A DNA stretch of 64,000 bases, from assembly GCA_021371995.1 (NCBI GenBank), contig JAJFVA010000023.1, forward strand, positions 1 through 64,000, in the 5' to 3' direction. The notes beneath the pieces were generated by a model. That model saw only the letters and a list, made by a program, of their open reading frames with translations. It did not search any database and was not told where the DNA came from. The translations under genes were made by a program, and so were the position numbers. The DNA is from Methanoregulaceae archaeon (GTDB taxonomy: Archaea > Halobacteriota > Methanomicrobia > Methanomicrobiales > Methanospirillaceae). The stretch's first letter is position 1. Every line of letters begins with the position of its first letter. Of this stretch, positions 16,920 to 25,275 are shown piece by piece.

Positions 16920-18629
16920 CTAAATGATTCGGATGAGTGTTTTGAGGTCGGCAGGAAGTCCTACAGCGATAATGGCATCTCCTTCCCGCAGAATTTCTGC
17001 CGGACCCGGTTTTACCACAGACCGTGATTTTCCCTCGATGCCCACAATACGAACCCCGGCTTTTCCCTCTACCCATCCGGTGGTTTTTCCTGCAATGCCC
17101 CTGACCTGTTTTCGTACCACTATCTGGCCGTTTGGAAGGTTCAGGATGACATGGACAATATCAGAAAGCACCACGCCGCCAATGATCTGCCCCCCGATTG
17201 TGGGAAGGAGCGCAACATAGTCGGCTCCTGCCCGGTAGAGTTTGTGAACCGATTCCGGTTCATTGGCACGGGCAAGGATCCTGATGTGAGGATTAAGGTC
17301 CCTTGCGATCAGGGTGGTAAAGATGTTGAGGTCATCGTCATTAAGGGCAACGATAAAAAATTTCGCATCCTCGATATGCGCCTCACGGAGTGTCGCCTCG
17401 TCCTCGGCATTTCCCACGACCTGGTTGACTCCGTGCTTCTTCCGATCAATGGCGATACATTCGATCCCAAGGCTTGAAAGTTCATGGTATGCGGAAAGGC
17501 CGACATCCCCGAATCCACCGATCAGGGCAATCTCCCGCTCCCAGACCTGTGGCATGAACTCCTTCCGTACCATCTCCTCAATCCTGTTCATATGGCCGAT
17601 AAGAAAGAGCATCGTGGTGGAATCGACCGTCTCTTCCCCGGTCGGATAGAGGCGGAAATTGCCGCCGCGGGAGATGAGTAGCGTGTAGAATCCGTACCGC
17701 TCGAAAAGAGCAAGTTCACGGAGTGTTTTTCCTTCAGCTTGTGAACCGGAGATTATTGGGAGATTGATGATGCGGAGGCGGATGCTTTTGTCAGGAAGTT
17801 GTCCCTCCGGTATCTGTTCATTGATCGTCTCTTCAATAATGGTGTCGACATGCGTTGTGAGTGCTGCATGCCGGGCAATGATCTGACCGGTGACATGTTT
17901 TGCGGAAACCACGTAATCTGCCCCCGCATATTTCAGATAGCGTTCGAGAACGAGTTTATCGATCACCGCGATTATTGTTCCTGACACCATCTCCCGGATC
18001 CCGAGGATAATCGCAGCGTTGGTCTTCTCGTCTTCGCACAGGATGACGGAATGGGCATTCTTCACCCAGGCATTTGACCATAGTTCAGGCTCGCTGTAAT
18101 CGCCCCATATGACGTAGGCTTTTGCCCCGGATTCTCTTCCTGCCGTATAGGCATCATCAGGGGTGCTGACCACAACAAGTACCTGAAGATCGGAAATCCG
18201 GAGGCTTTCGAGAAGTGCTTTTGTAAGTTCACCATATCCGACCATCACCACATGACCATGAAGTTCATGGGGGAGTTTCTTTGGCGGGGCACTCAAAAAG
18301 ATCGCACTCAGGTAGGGGACAAGAAGGAGGGGAATGATCATGAAAATCAGGAGGATCCCTGTGATCATGATAATGATTGCAAAAAGGATGGTCAGTTCAT
18401 TGCTGAACGGGAGAAGATCACCATATCCCACGGTAGTAACCGTCTCAAGGACAAAAAGAAGAGCACTTGGCCAGCCTATGGGCTTACCTTCGAGGACCGG
18501 GTAGGCATAATGAAAAATTGAGGTGAATGCGATAATCTGGACGGCGAAGAGGAAGAAGAAAAAGGCTATCTTTGCTCTCCGGGAAGCATGGAACAGTTTC
18601 CAGAGCATTCCTCTCCTGCTGTCAGACAT
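16920..18629 (-). CDS. Two-membrane-helix potassium channel with tandem RCK (TrkA-N/TrkA-C) domains
   Basis: 569 residues from ATG 18629, chosen because it gives a normal start of the first helix (the frame is open further upstream into the previous gene). Helix 1 is about 19-40, the pore with selectivity filter TVGYGD near 64-69, and helix 2 about 78-105. Then follow two RCK units: GHVVMVGYGELTKALL (about 121) with a TrkA-C segment, and IALIGGFGDVGLSAY (about 351) with NDDDLNIFTTLIARDLNP and a second TrkA-C. This is the Kch/MthK type gated by nucleotides or cations. It overlaps the preceding tRNA-thiolation gene by 8 nt. Confidence 0.9.
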   Translation of the reverse strand: MSDSRRGMLWKLFHASRRAKIAFFFFLFAVQIIAFTSIFHYAYPVLEGKPIGWPSALLFVLETVTTVGYGDLLPFSNELTILFAIIIMITGILLIFMIIPLLLVPYLSAIFLSAPPKKLPHELHGHVVMVGYGELTKALLESLRISDLQVLVVVSTPDDAYTAGRESGAKAYVIWGDYSEPELWSNAWVKNAHSVILCEDEKTNAAIILGIREMVSGTIIAVIDKLVLERYLKYAGADYVVSAKHVTGQIIARHAALTTHVDTIIEETINEQIPEGQLPDKSIRLRIINLPIISGSQAEGKTLRELALFERYGFYTLLISRGGNFRLYPTGEETVDSTTMLFLIGHMNRIEEMVRKEFMPQVWEREIALIGGFGDVGLSAYHELSSLGIECIAIDRKKHGVNQVVGNAEDEATLREAHIEDAKFFIVALNDDDLNIFTTLIARDLNPHIRILARANEPESVHKLYRAGADYVALLPTIGGQIIGGVVLSDIVHVILNLPNGQIVVRKQVRGIAGKTTGWVEGKAGVRIVGIEGKSRSVVKPGPAEILREGDAIIAVGLPADLKTLIRII

Positions 18630-19512
18630 GAAGCACCTCCTGCAGCATCCGGCATGACCTGCATTCCCCGATACAGGGCTCCCCGCACGCAGGGCAGGCA
18701 GAAAATCCGGTTTCCATAAGCCCTCCACAGGATGCAAGACGCTCCCCCAGATTTACAAGGGAGTACTTTGTAGACGGATGGCGCCAGTCATAGTCATTAA
18801 GAACTGAACGCACATCAGCCCTTAATGCATTATGTGAATAAGGGCATCGCCCGATTTCAAATCCTTCCACGTGAAGGAATGCGTATAAAGCAACCTCCCG
18901 TTCCGGGACATAGAGAAATGGGCGTATCCGCGGTACAAGCCCCTCCACAGGAGCAGCCGGCCTTAAAAGGCGGTCGGCATCCCCTCTGAACACGTTCATC
19001 AGTATACTCTGGGCTTCATCATCGAGATTGAAACCGAGCGCCAGCTTCGTTATTCCATGTTCTTTCGCAGTCCGGTTCAGGCACTGGCGTCGCAACACTC
19101 CACAATAGGAGCAGGAGAGGCGGTCCCCCTTATCCCGTACCACCGAATCGACCGTCACTCCAAACATGTCCTTAAAGGAAGCGACAATCAGCTCTGTCCC
19201 GATCGTTTCAGCAATACGCGCCGTAACACGATTGTCCCGGTATCCCTCGATCCCTTCATCAATGGTTATCGCAGAGAGTGTGACATCTCTTCTCCCTCCT
19301 ATCAGCTTTTTCAGGAAATACAGGAGGGCACTGCTGTCTTTCCCCCCGGAAAGTGCAACGGCTATCCGGTCTTTTGGCACAATCCATCGGTGATTTCTTA
19401 TTGCACGCTTTGCTTTTGACTCAAAATCGGCAATAAAATGGGTTTTACAGAGATGGAGGCCGGAATACCGCTGATAGAGGATCGCTTTCCGGCGGCATTT
19501 GCTGCAGAGCAT
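18622..19512 (-). CDS. TtuA/Ncs6-family tRNA thiolation PP-loop enzyme
   Basis: 296 residues. An N-terminal zinc site CSKC...CKTH is followed by the PP-loop SGGKDS at 55-60. The cysteines CSYCG (about 133-137) plus a later CPYSH, in family members, hold a catalytic iron-sulfur cluster. The C-terminal zinc knuckle is CPACGEPC...CRSC. The family adenylates and thiolates a tRNA uridine (position 54 or wobble 34) using a ubiquitin-like sulfur carrier; which position cannot be decided here. It is divergent from rio2 across 55 nt. Confidence 0.9.
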   Translation of the reverse strand: MLCSKCRRKAILYQRYSGLHLCKTHFIADFESKAKRAIRNHRWIVPKDRIAVALSGGKDSSALLYFLKKLIGGRRDVTLSAITIDEGIEGYRDNRVTARIAETIGTELIVASFKDMFGVTVDSVVRDKGDRLSCSYCGVLRRQCLNRTAKEHGITKLALGFNLDDEAQSILMNVFRGDADRLLRPAAPVEGLVPRIRPFLYVPEREVALYAFLHVEGFEIGRCPYSHNALRADVRSVLNDYDWRHPSTKYSLVNLGERLASCGGLMETGFSACPACGEPCIGECRSCRMLQEVLHV

Positions 19513-19567
19513 GGGAGGGTATCAGATCAACCTTTATCACCAGCATAGATAAAATTGTGTAGATTAT

Positions 19568-20425
19568 ATGGGAATTTCAGCCGACCAGATCCGGGGCCTC
19601 CATAAATATGAGATACGCATCCTTCTCATACTGGAACGGCTGATGCGCCGCTACCGGTGGGTCCCGCTCGATATCATAAAAAAGACGATCGGGCTTTCTG
19701 AATCAGAGGTGAGCTACCGTCTTGGCAGGCTGATGGAGGGGGGTTTTGTCCGGTTCGATACAGTCCCCTACGAAGGATACTCCCTGATCTTCCAGGGATA
19801 TGATGCACTAGCCCTGATCTCCCTCTCGAAGAAGGGGACGCTTCAGGCACTCGGGTGCATGATCGGTGAAGGGAAAGAAGCAGTTGTTTATGAAGGGCTC
19901 GGCCTGTCTTCGGTTGCACTCAAGTTCCACCATGTCGGCCAGCGATCCTTCCAGTCCGCCCGCGTCACCCGCGAATATATCCCGGATGAGGGTCATTGCC
20001 CCTGGCTTATTGCGTCACGCCTTTCCGCCGAGCGCGAGTACGAAGCGCTTCGGAAACTCCACCCGGATGTCAGTGTGCCGCTCCCGGTCGATATCAACCG
20101 GCATACGATCGTGATGGAGTTCATCCCCGGTGCAACGCTCAACCGGTGTTCGCTCGAAACCCCCAGGGATATCCTGCTTGAGATCATAGAAAACGTTAAA
20201 CTGGCATATCATGCCGGGGTCATCCATTCCGACCTCTCTGAATACAATGTAATGCATGACGGGTACCGGTGCTATCTCATCGACTGGCCCCAGTGGGTCG
20301 GAACTGATCATCTAAATGCAGAGGAACTGCTGTTGCGTGACCTTGGGAATATATCCCGGTATTTCAACCGCAGGTACCGTGTAGATCTGCCTCCCGCCGA
20401 GGCTTATGAGATGGTGACGAGATGA
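19568..20425 (+). CDS. rio2: Rio2-type serine/threonine kinase
   Basis: 285 residues. The N-terminal winged helix (1-~85) is characteristic of Rio2. The kinase domain follows: nucleotide loop IGEGKEAVVYEG (about 100), the lysine in VALKFHH, the catalytic loop HSDLSEYNVM (about 218-227) and the metal aspartate in LIDWPQW. It acts in maturation of the small ribosomal subunit. The stop overlaps the DUF460 start (ATGA), making a tight operon with DUF460 and thiL. The 55-nt gap upstream contains TATA-like sequences for both divergent genes. Confidence 0.94.
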   Translation: MGISADQIRGLHKYEIRILLILERLMRRYRWVPLDIIKKTIGLSESEVSYRLGRLMEGGFVRFDTVPYEGYSLIFQGYDALALISLSKKGTLQALGCMIGEGKEAVVYEGLGLSSVALKFHHVGQRSFQSARVTREYIPDEGHCPWLIASRLSAEREYEALRKLHPDVSVPLPVDINRHTIVMEFIPGATLNRCSLETPRDILLEIIENVKLAYHAGVIHSDLSEYNVMHDGYRCYLIDWPQWVGTDHLNAEELLLRDLGNISRYFNRRYRVDLPPAEAYEMVTR

Positions 20426-22374
20426 GGGTCTTTGGTATCGATATTATCAAGGGGTCGGTGCGTTCGAAGTCCCGTCGTCCGATGTATGCGCTTGTACGGA
20501 TGGATGAGGGGGAGATCATCGGCGAAGGTGAAGTCTCCGGGTTCCGGCTTTTCCGGATTCTCAACGAAGAGAAACCTGACATTCTGGCTGTTGACAGCCT
20601 GCAGGAGATATCCGTTGACCAGCATGACCTGTATGTGTTTCTCCAGGCCCTCCCCCCCTCTGTTCGTCTTGTCCAGGTGACCGGGGGAGAGAGGAAGGAG
20701 AGCCTCGGCAAGGTTGCAAGCCGGTTCAATATCAGCTTCAACCGGTTTGATCCCTTTGATGAAGCCCGGACGATTGCCAGGGTTGCAGGGCTCGGAGCAG
20801 GGGCAGAAGTGATCGCATTTGAGAACACCAGCGAGATTGTCGTGAGCAGGCACCGCTCGCCGGGTAAAGGGGGCTGGAGCCAGAACCGGTATGTCCGGAA
20901 GATCCACGGGGCGGTCCAGCAGAAAGCCAGGGAGATCGAGATGGCCCTTGTAGCAGCCGGTTTCCGTTACCGGAAAAAGGAGACACGGGCGTTCGGCGGG
21001 AACAGCAGGGTTGCATTCGATGTGTATGCCTCCCGCGGCCAGGTGCCTGCAACCACGTACCGGGGAGCTGATGTACAGGTCCGGATCAGCGGAAAGCGGC
21101 TCGAGAGGATTACATTCAGGCCGCTTTCAGGAAAACCCCGCTACCTGATCGTAGGCATTGATCCGGGCACCACAACGGCCATTGCTGCACTTGACCTTGA
21201 CGGGAACCTCCTGTATCTTGCCAGTTCACGCCAGATGGCCATGTCCGATGTGATTGAAGCGATTTACCGGGTGGGAAAACCTCTCGTGATTGCTTCAGAT
21301 GTCCACGAAATGCCGTTTTCTGTCGAGAAGATCAGGAGAGCATTCAACGGGATTGCCTATTCCCCAAGGCAGGACATGAGCGTTGAGACCAAGCATGAGC
21401 TGACTGCCCCGTTCGAGTACCAGAACGATCATGAACGGGATGCCCTTGCGGCGGCGATGGATGCATTCCGCAGTTACCGGAACAAGTTCCAGAATCTCCT
21501 CCGCAGGGTGCCACCAGGAAATGACCTCGATGAAGTAAGGGCAGGGATTGTGAGGGGACAGTCCCTTGAACAGGTTCTTTCCGAGATGAAGGGCAGGACA
21601 ATCCGGCCTGTTGTGGAGGCACCGAAGGTGGAGATCGATGCCAGAAGGGACGAACGCATCCGGATCCTGGATGGCACGGTTAAGCGTCTCAAAAGTGTGG
21701 TTAAGGACCTGCAGGAGGAGATCCAGAAGAGAGATCATGAGATCATCCGGCTCCAGGGCCGGGTGAAGAAAATCCGGTCGCAGCAGGACCAGGTGTTCCG
21801 GCGAGGTGCCGAAATTGTCAGGCGTGACGCGGTCATTGTGAGTCTTAAAAAAAGGCTCCGGCGTGAGGAACGGACAAGCGAAAAACTCCGGAAACGAATG
21901 GAAAAAATCCGGGCTCACGAAGATACCGGTCCTGACGAGCAGGAAGTCATGCTCAAACTCCTGCCCTCCCTTACCCGTGAGGGTATACGGGCACTTTCGG
22001 ACGAACTCGGGATAAGGCAGGGAGATCTCGTCTATGTGCCCCGGGTTGATGTCTGGGGGAAGAATGCTGCCCGGGATCTGGCAGGGTCAGGAATCGGCGG
22101 GCTCATTGTGAGGATGCCAGGCAAAGCCCGGTTCGACCCTCAGCTCGAAGCGATATTCAGGGAAGCTTCCGTACCACTTCTTTCAGCAGAGGCTGCAGGT
22201 GCCGTGATGAGAGGAGGAGCAGTTACCGCTGAGAGGGGCCGGCTGGATGCTGCCATCGGGGCGTGGGAAGATGAACAGAGAGAATATGTGCGGGAGAAGA
22301 AGGCACAACTTCTCGAGGAGATCTATCGCGAGTACCGTACTGAACGTGGAAAGGAGATGAAGAAAGTTGGATGA
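20422..22374 (+). CDS. DUF460 protein, predicted RuvC/RNase H-like nuclease with coiled coil
   Basis: 650 residues. The centre (about 240-355) has an RNase H-like core: VGIDPGTTTAIAALDLDGN, then IASDVHE, and a closing acidic helix NDHERDALAAAMDAF like the last catalytic aspartates of RuvC. A basic coiled coil runs from about 410 to 510, followed by a small C-terminal domain. The family occurs across archaea, including many methanogens, and lacks an assigned function. Coupling to rio2 (4-nt overlap) and thiL (8-nt overlap) suggests a housekeeping role, perhaps RNA processing. That role is inference. Confidence 0.85.
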   Translation: MRVFGIDIIKGSVRSKSRRPMYALVRMDEGEIIGEGEVSGFRLFRILNEEKPDILAVDSLQEISVDQHDLYVFLQALPPSVRLVQVTGGERKESLGKVASRFNISFNRFDPFDEARTIARVAGLGAGAEVIAFENTSEIVVSRHRSPGKGGWSQNRYVRKIHGAVQQKAREIEMALVAAGFRYRKKETRAFGGNSRVAFDVYASRGQVPATTYRGADVQVRISGKRLERITFRPLSGKPRYLIVGIDPGTTTAIAALDLDGNLLYLASSRQMAMSDVIEAIYRVGKPLVIASDVHEMPFSVEKIRRAFNGIAYSPRQDMSVETKHELTAPFEYQNDHERDALAAAMDAFRSYRNKFQNLLRRVPPGNDLDEVRAGIVRGQSLEQVLSEMKGRTIRPVVEAPKVEIDARRDERIRILDGTVKRLKSVVKDLQEEIQKRDHEIIRLQGRVKKIRSQQDQVFRRGAEIVRRDAVIVSLKKRLRREERTSEKLRKRMEKIRAHEDTGPDEQEVMLKLLPSLTREGIRALSDELGIRQGDLVYVPRVDVWGKNAARDLAGSGIGGLIVRMPGKARFDPQLEAIFREASVPLLSAEAAGAVMRGGAVTAERGRLDAAIGAWEDEQREYVREKKAQLLEEIYREYRTERGKEMKKVG

Positions 22375-23230
22375 AAGGGCCTTAAAGGAGATTGTCCGCG
22401 AGATTATCGGGACAGAGCAGACACTCGATGATTGTGCCGTTTTATCCTGCAATGACAGGCTTCTTGTTGCAACAACCGATATGCTGCATGAAACGACCGA
22501 TTTTCCCGAGGGCATGACTGACTGGCAGATCGGGTGGATGAGTGCGGCGGTTACCCTCAGTGATATTGCAGCAATGGGTGCCCGGCCCGCCCTTGTGCTC
22601 CTAGCGGTCGGGCTTGACAGGGGAGAACGGATCCGGGAGATTCTCCTCGGAGCCAAGGCTTGCTGTGACTCCTGCGGAGCAGTCCTTGCCGGGGGTGACC
22701 TTGATGCACACCAGGAACTCACCATTGTCAGTTCCGGCATCGGATTTGCAGTAGGAGGAAAAGTAATCAGGCGAAGGGGTGCAGTTCCCGGGGATCTCAT
22801 CTGCATCACGGGGCCTCTTGGCCGGGCACAGGCAGCGCTTGATGGATACTCCTGCTATGAACGATATCTTTTTGAGCCTGTCCCCCGAGTGAGCGAAGGG
22901 GAGCGACTCGCATCTGCAGGTACCTCTTCCATGATGGATATCAGTGACGGGCTTGTACTCTCACTCTATGACCTTCTGGATGCAAACGAGTGTGGTTATT
23001 CCATCGATTCTGCCCTGCTGCCGCTCCTTGAAAAGGTGCCTCCGGAAAAAAGCAGGGAATATGCCCTTTTTGGCGGCGGTGATTTTGAACTTCTCTTTAC
23101 GTGTCCACCGGAGCACTTGCCGGTTCCGGATCTTGACAGTTACATGGTCGGAAGAGTCATTCGTGACCATACCGTACTGGTGGATGGAAAAGTAGCAGAA
23201 TACAGGGGATACCTTCACCGGTGGACATGA
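22367..23230 (+). CDS. thiL: Thiamine-monophosphate kinase
   Basis: 287 residues of the PurM/ThiL fold. The N-terminal acidic motif is DDCAVL (usually GDDAAVL); then TTDMLHETTDFP, SDIAAMGARPALVLLAVGL, GGDLDAHQE and MDISDGL, with GGGDFELLF near the end. It phosphorylates thiamine monophosphate to the diphosphate cofactor. The start codon is TTG 22367, inside the end of DUF460; the frame gives a natural N-terminus MDERALKEIV there, and no ATG is available nearby. The usual glycine before the first Asp pair is replaced, a minor deviation. Confidence 0.92.
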   Translation: MDERALKEIVREIIGTEQTLDDCAVLSCNDRLLVATTDMLHETTDFPEGMTDWQIGWMSAAVTLSDIAAMGARPALVLLAVGLDRGERIREILLGAKACCDSCGAVLAGGDLDAHQELTIVSSGIGFAVGGKVIRRRGAVPGDLICITGPLGRAQAALDGYSCYERYLFEPVPRVSEGERLASAGTSSMMDISDGLVLSLYDLLDANECGYSIDSALLPLLEKVPPEKSREYALFGGGDFELLFTCPPEHLPVPDLDSYMVGRVIRDHTVLVDGKVAEYRGYLHRWT

Positions 23231-23323
23231 GATTTTGGATGTCCGGAGGCGATTCTTCTGCGAAACATGGGGGAAAGTATTTATTTTTCCAGATAAGACC
23301 GTATAACTATAAAGGAGGATAGC

Positions 23324-23680
23324 ATGAAGACACGACATCTTATTATTTTGATAGCGGTCGTGCTGGCAATGGTACTAGCCACTCCGGTATCAGCATATTC
23401 GATATCGGTATTTAGTGGACCGAGTGATCCGATCATCTCATCTGAATTCCAGTCGATGATTGGAGGGATCAAGGTAACACGGCCACAATCCAGCACGCTT
23501 GATATATTATCCCAGGCAGGAACCACTTCCGGGACATCCCAGGGTTCTGTAACTGCGTATAGCAATGGGGTGTTCCAGGACCAGAATTCTGTCATCCGGT
23601 TCAAGGAATCAGTATCCGTGAGTGGAATTATCAATCAGTTCCAGTACAGTGCACATTTTGATTCAGGAATTATCCGTTAA
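23324..23680 (+). CDS. Small secreted protein, short relative of the tandem paralogue family
   Basis: 118 residues with a signal peptide (about 1-24, cleavage after VSA). I do not know the family, but the last 45 residues align with the C-terminus of the array proteins at 27-35 kb: SQGSVTAYSNGVFQD matches SMGTASAYMEVLIQE, and FKESVSVSGII plus HFDSGIIR match the FEETTITGDI and HYESGMVR ends. It lacks the ~150-residue N-terminal part of those proteins. It has its own strong Shine-Dalgarno (GGAGG at 23313-23317) and the TATA-like AGTATTTATT at 23276-23285. It lacks the stem-loop leader of the array. Confidence 0.75.
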   Translation: MKTRHLIILIAVVLAMVLATPVSAYSISVFSGPSDPIISSEFQSMIGGIKVTRPQSSTLDILSQAGTTSGTSQGSVTAYSNGVFQDQNSVIRFKESVSVSGIINQFQYSAHFDSGIIR

Positions 23681-23881
23681 TTCATTATTTTCATTTTTTA
23701 CCTGCTCGGGGAATCTTTTAATCTGTTCATGTTTACTCCCTCCCTAATGTATCATTTTTTACCGGACTGGGTTATGGAATGGGCATAGAATGATTTTTTC
23801 TCGTTAAAATGGAGAAAAATGCACATAAACTATTTATACTATAAATTTTTAAAAACCATGTGTAATAATCAAGGTGGCGAA

Positions 23882-24697
23882 ATGAAGACCAGAACATTCA
23901 TTATTTTACTTGCTGTCACCGTATTTGTGATAGCACTGGCAGGTACGGGGAGTGCTGCAAACCCTGTTCCTCCGAGCAATGAAACTGCCAGCCTCTATGT
24001 TGAGATCTCTGCGACAAGCATTGGCAGTCTCACTTCCCACACCGATCTCACCGCGGCCCAGGGTAACGGGGACCTTAAGGATAACCCTCCCCTGGAGCCA
24101 AACGGGGAAGGGGTTGCAACATTCGGGTATTATGAGGATACCTATGCGACGAGCGGGTCGATCGAATATACCAAGAACATTTATGTTGACACATCAGGCC
24201 AGACCCAGCCCTCCAATAACCTCGAAACCGAGAGGAGCATTGATTATTCCAACGATGGAGATGGAGATGGCATCGGCAGGATGTACTCCACTGAAGCGGT
24301 CATGATCGATATCGCTGCAACTGCATCAACAGATCAGAGCGGCTGTTGCCCATGGGGAACCACCAGTGAAGATGTTCTTCCGGCAACCAATGTCAGGGTA
24401 ATCACCGGCAGCGAAGTTGACCTCAAGGAGGGTTCCGTTGACTCGGAAAGCTCTGCCCGCACAATCTCTGAAAATGTCGATGAAGGGGTACAGGTCTCCT
24501 ACAACGTGGATGTCGATGGCAGTGGTCAGACCGGAAATGATGCTGCAGAAGGTACTGCAACGGTATATGTCGATGCAGTCATCCAGGAAGGCTCAGGAGC
24601 TGAGATTAACCAGACGACCGATATGAGCTACGAGGAATCTGTCACCGTGGACGGACTTATTGAGATCTCGATGCGGACCGGATACTCATCCCCGTAA
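23882..24697 (+). CDS. Secreted protein, distant member of the tandem paralogue family
   Basis: 271 residues from ATG 23882, chosen because it starts a signal peptide (about 1-27, ending GTGSA) and follows GGTGG; the longer frame from 23819 adds 21 residues without function. The body is acidic and Thr/Ser/Asp-rich, with a DGDGDG stretch, and contains one adjacent Cys pair (GCCPWG). The end, AEGTATVYVDAVIQEG, then YEESVTVDGLI, parallels the array proteins (AYMEVLIQEG; EETTITGDI), but the SGMVR terminus is missing. It is probably an extracellular protein; role unknown. Confidence 0.7.
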   Translation: MKTRTFIILLAVTVFVIALAGTGSAANPVPPSNETASLYVEISATSIGSLTSHTDLTAAQGNGDLKDNPPLEPNGEGVATFGYYEDTYATSGSIEYTKNIYVDTSGQTQPSNNLETERSIDYSNDGDGDGIGRMYSTEAVMIDIAATASTDQSGCCPWGTTSEDVLPATNVRVITGSEVDLKEGSVDSESSARTISENVDEGVQVSYNVDVDGSGQTGNDAAEGTATVYVDAVIQEGSGAEINQTTDMSYEESVTVDGLIEISMRTGYSSP

Positions 24698-24772
24698 GGG
24701 GCTCTCATATTTTTTTCACTCATTTTCTCTTTTCAAAAACCGGTATCCGGATTTTTGATTTTATTAAGGGTA

Positions 24773-24792
24773 TAGTGGCATTTCAGCCACTA
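24773..24792. repeat. Hairpin at left end of the element
   Basis: TAGTGGC (24773-24779) pairs with GCCACTA (24786-24792) around a six-base loop. It overlaps the left terminal repeat, which is common in subterminal structures of small transposons. Confidence 0.5.
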
Positions 24793-24828
24793 AGTTTTTC
24801 ACCGGTTTTAGATCATTATCTCGATTAA

Positions 24829-24924
24829 GACGCTCCCGGGGGTTGCGCCTTTCTGCTTACCCCCGCCGCTGTGGCGTCCCCCATAACGCGATAGGTCGGT
24901 GTTATGCAACAGATTCTTTTTTTT
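24829..24924 (+). ncRNA. Candidate structured RNA followed by a U tract
   Basis: GACGC (24829-24833) pairs with GCGTC (24874-24878), enclosing GGGGGT (24838-24843) paired with ACCCCC (24859-24864). A second stem is CATAAC (24882-24887) with GTTATG (24901-24906), followed closely by eight T residues (24917-24924). The region is much richer in GC than its surroundings. It could be a small RNA, or structure belonging to the surrounding inverted-repeat element. I do not recognise a known class. Confidence 0.35.
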
Positions 24925-25275
24925 CATCCATACGAATGTTCAGTGATTTTTTTATGTCGATTTCAGAACTGGATACATAACACATTTTTCAGTCGTAATT
25001 TGATTTTGGATTTGGTGGTCAAATTAGTACTATACCCTTATTAGTTATGTCCAGGGTTTATGGCAGCCGCCTTATGGGAAGAACCGAGGATCAGGTACTA
25101 ATCCACACGAAAAGCTGAGTATCAATCCACCGGCACAAGACTCCTTTAATCATTCAAAAAAAGAATAGTAAAATACGATAGGCCGGTTTGATGGAGGAGG
25201 TTATAGGGAAGCACAGGATTCCTGAAGGCAATCTCCACCTCCTTTCCCCCCTGATACCATTGCCGATGTTTATAC

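Larger units (their letters stand above)
24766..25039. mobile_element. Inverted-repeat-bounded non-coding element (MITE-like)
   Basis: AAGGGTATAGT (24766-24776) and its exact reverse complement ACTATACCCTT (25029-25039) bound 274 bases without a credible gene. TTATT occurs outside the left end (24761-24765) and across the right end (25038-25042), a possible but ambiguous target duplication. Inside are several hairpins described separately. This looks like a small non-autonomous transposon or the shell of one; no transposase is seen in the window. Together with the flanks, it fills the 578-nt gap between the preceding secreted protein gene and the TPR gene. Outside it I see nothing else. Confidence 0.4.

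Noticed and set aside
24829-24924. Identification of the hairpin region as a known riboswitch
   Set aside because: No consensus of a known class could be matched, and the nearest downstream same-strand gene is absent; kept only as an unclassified candidate RNA.
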